Shown here: positions 63,468 to 64,000 of the stretch, in pieces
How positions within the stretch are numbered: position 1 is the first letter of the stretch
How the letters are laid out: the number at the start of each line of letters is the position of its first letter
The notes under the pieces: model-generated
Told to the model about the DNA's origin: nothing
Seen by the model: only the letters and a program-made list of their open reading frames with translations
The model's database searches: none
Made by a program: the position numbers and the translations under genes
Assembly (NCBI GenBank): GCA_016787575.1
Contig: JAEUUO010000005.1
Coordinates: forward strand, 62,001-126,000
Source: Saprospiraceae bacterium
GTDB lineage: Bacteria; Bacteroidota; Bacteroidia; Chitinophagales; Saprospiraceae
Direction: 5' to 3'
Length of the DNA stretch: 64,000 nucleotides

Positions 63468-63899
63468 ATGAAAAGAACGAATTTGAGACTTTTGGAAAAA
63501 GTTGGATCCGCAGGCTTTATTCTTTTGTTTATCCTGGCGTTTCAATTTTCTTCAATAGGTCAAACAGTGAACTTGGCGAATGCCCCTTTGCCATTTCCAG
63601 CGTTAAAAGACCGGGTTAGTGCGATCAATGCAATCGATCAGGAGTTCCAGACTTATCAATCCTATAAGTCAGGTGCTTTGAACGTAGGTGATCCACAGTC
63701 TTTTATGTTACGTGCGCGGATTTTATCTCGCTTGCGCGAGTTGGCTCAATCCAACGCGAGTACTACTACGTCAAATTGTTTGACGGAAGTATTTTTTGAC
63801 ACCAATGTAGGGTATACTACCAACCAAAGCATCAACAGCTTTTATGCTGGAATTTGGCCGGATGAATACAAATATGTGGTTAACCTTCTGAAACGTTAA
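63468..63899 (+). CDS. Small secreted protein of unknown function
   Basis: I do not recognise this 143-residue protein. It has an N-terminal hydrophobic signal segment (about 12-31, then SSIGQ), so it is exported. The mature part is about 110 residues with one cysteine, a helical middle (about 45-95) and a C-terminal FDTNVGYTTNQSINSF and DEYKYVVNLLKR region. It has no lipobox and no T9SS tail. It lies 51 bp upstream of another start in the same direction, so the two may form an operon. It could be a small partner of the next protein. Confidence 0.65.
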   Translation: MKRTNLRLLEKVGSAGFILLFILAFQFSSIGQTVNLANAPLPFPALKDRVSAINAIDQEFQTYQSYKSGALNVGDPQSFMLRARILSRLRELAQSNASTTTSNCLTEVFFDTNVGYTTNQSINSFYAGIWPDEYKYVVNLLKR

Positions 63900-63950
63900 T
63901 CCAAAATGGCTGTCAATAATCAATTTAAAAAATCTTAAAAACAATATCTC

Positions 63951-64000
63951 ATGAAAGATGTCTTGACATTAATTTCAAAATTCCCCCGGATCAGCTTGCT
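63951..64000 (+). CDS. Start of a further gene (truncated by the window)
   Basis: An ATG at 63951 opens a frame of 16 complete codons up to the window end, beginning MKDVLTLISK and running on without a stop. The basic start and Leu/Ile content would fit the beginning of a signal peptide. Nothing more can be said; the gene continues outside the window. Confidence 0.4.
   Translation, partial: MKDVLTLISKFPRISL

Noticed and set aside
63395..63619. 74-codon frame overlapping the small secreted protein
   Set aside because: It has no signal peptide or motif and is out of frame with the better-supported gene at 63468.
1..64000. tRNA, rRNA, insertion sequences, phage or plasmid genes
   Set aside because: No transposase, integrase, cloverleaf-like sequence or rRNA segment was recognised on reading; a covariance search would be needed to exclude small RNAs.

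Overview
The window looks like a chromosome segment of a low-G+C member of the Bacteroidota, most like the Saprospiria (Saprospiraceae-type). The signs are type IX secretion (T9SS) C-terminal sorting domains of both type A (with a PNP motif) and type B (gliding-motility-associated, ISPNGDG), a PorP/SprF protein, many large secreted Ig-like, HYR, cohesin-like and FG-GAP proteins, DUF2480 and GlmU-family proteins typical of Bacteroidetes, and promoters of the TTG-N20-22-TAnnTTTG kind. No rRNA, tRNA, CRISPR, IS element, phage or plasmid gene was seen. The assignment is an inference from gene content.

Layout. 1-5.0 kb: the 3' part of a nucleotide-sugar epimerase, a GT2/ArnT-like membrane glycosyltransferase pair (ATGA overlap) and radA. 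5.4-15.2 kb: housekeeping and conserved genes: scpB with a DUF2480 gene, a TraB/GumN protein, rlmB, a large M36 metalloprotease exported by T9SS, a HAD phosphatase with a coiled-coil protein, and asd. 15.3-25.4 kb: a lamin-tail-domain secreted protein, a membrane-anchored EEP-fold protein that has lost its catalytic residues, a double-DTG aspartic protease with PDZ, a PGI/PMI isomerase, lnt, rpmE2, a GlmU-family protein and a spermidine-synthase-like methyltransferase. 25.5-33.8 kb: a glycoprotein-glycan degradation set (GH20 hexosaminidase, GH92 alpha-mannosidase, Tat-exported glycosylasparaginase), interrupted by a TPR-like membrane protein and an LpxL-type acyltransferase.

33.9-50.4 kb is a surface-protein island: a delta-60 repeat protein, two giant paralogous HYR proteins that each carry a dockerin-like segment, a cohesin-like segment and a T9SS type A tail, a LuxR-type response regulator between the paralogs, then a triple-cohesin/SprB-like protein with a type B tail and its PorP/SprF partner. 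50.6-63.1 kb is a probable lipoprotein operon: three FG-GAP/VCBS plus ASPIC/UnbV lipoproteins, a vanadium-haloperoxidase-type lipoprotein between the first two, and a double-FKBP-like lipoprotein at the end. The window ends with a small secreted protein of unknown function and the start of another gene.

The most interesting points are: (i) cohesin-like and dockerin-like modules in neighbouring T9SS substrates; (ii) the VCBS/haloperoxidase/FKBP lipoprotein cluster; (iii) a 55-nt 3' element that is nearly identical behind the two diverged HYR paralogs; (iv) intergenic arrays of different sequence that all share a 7-bp period; (v) the EEP pseudoenzyme. Functions are assigned by reading motifs; no database search was run.
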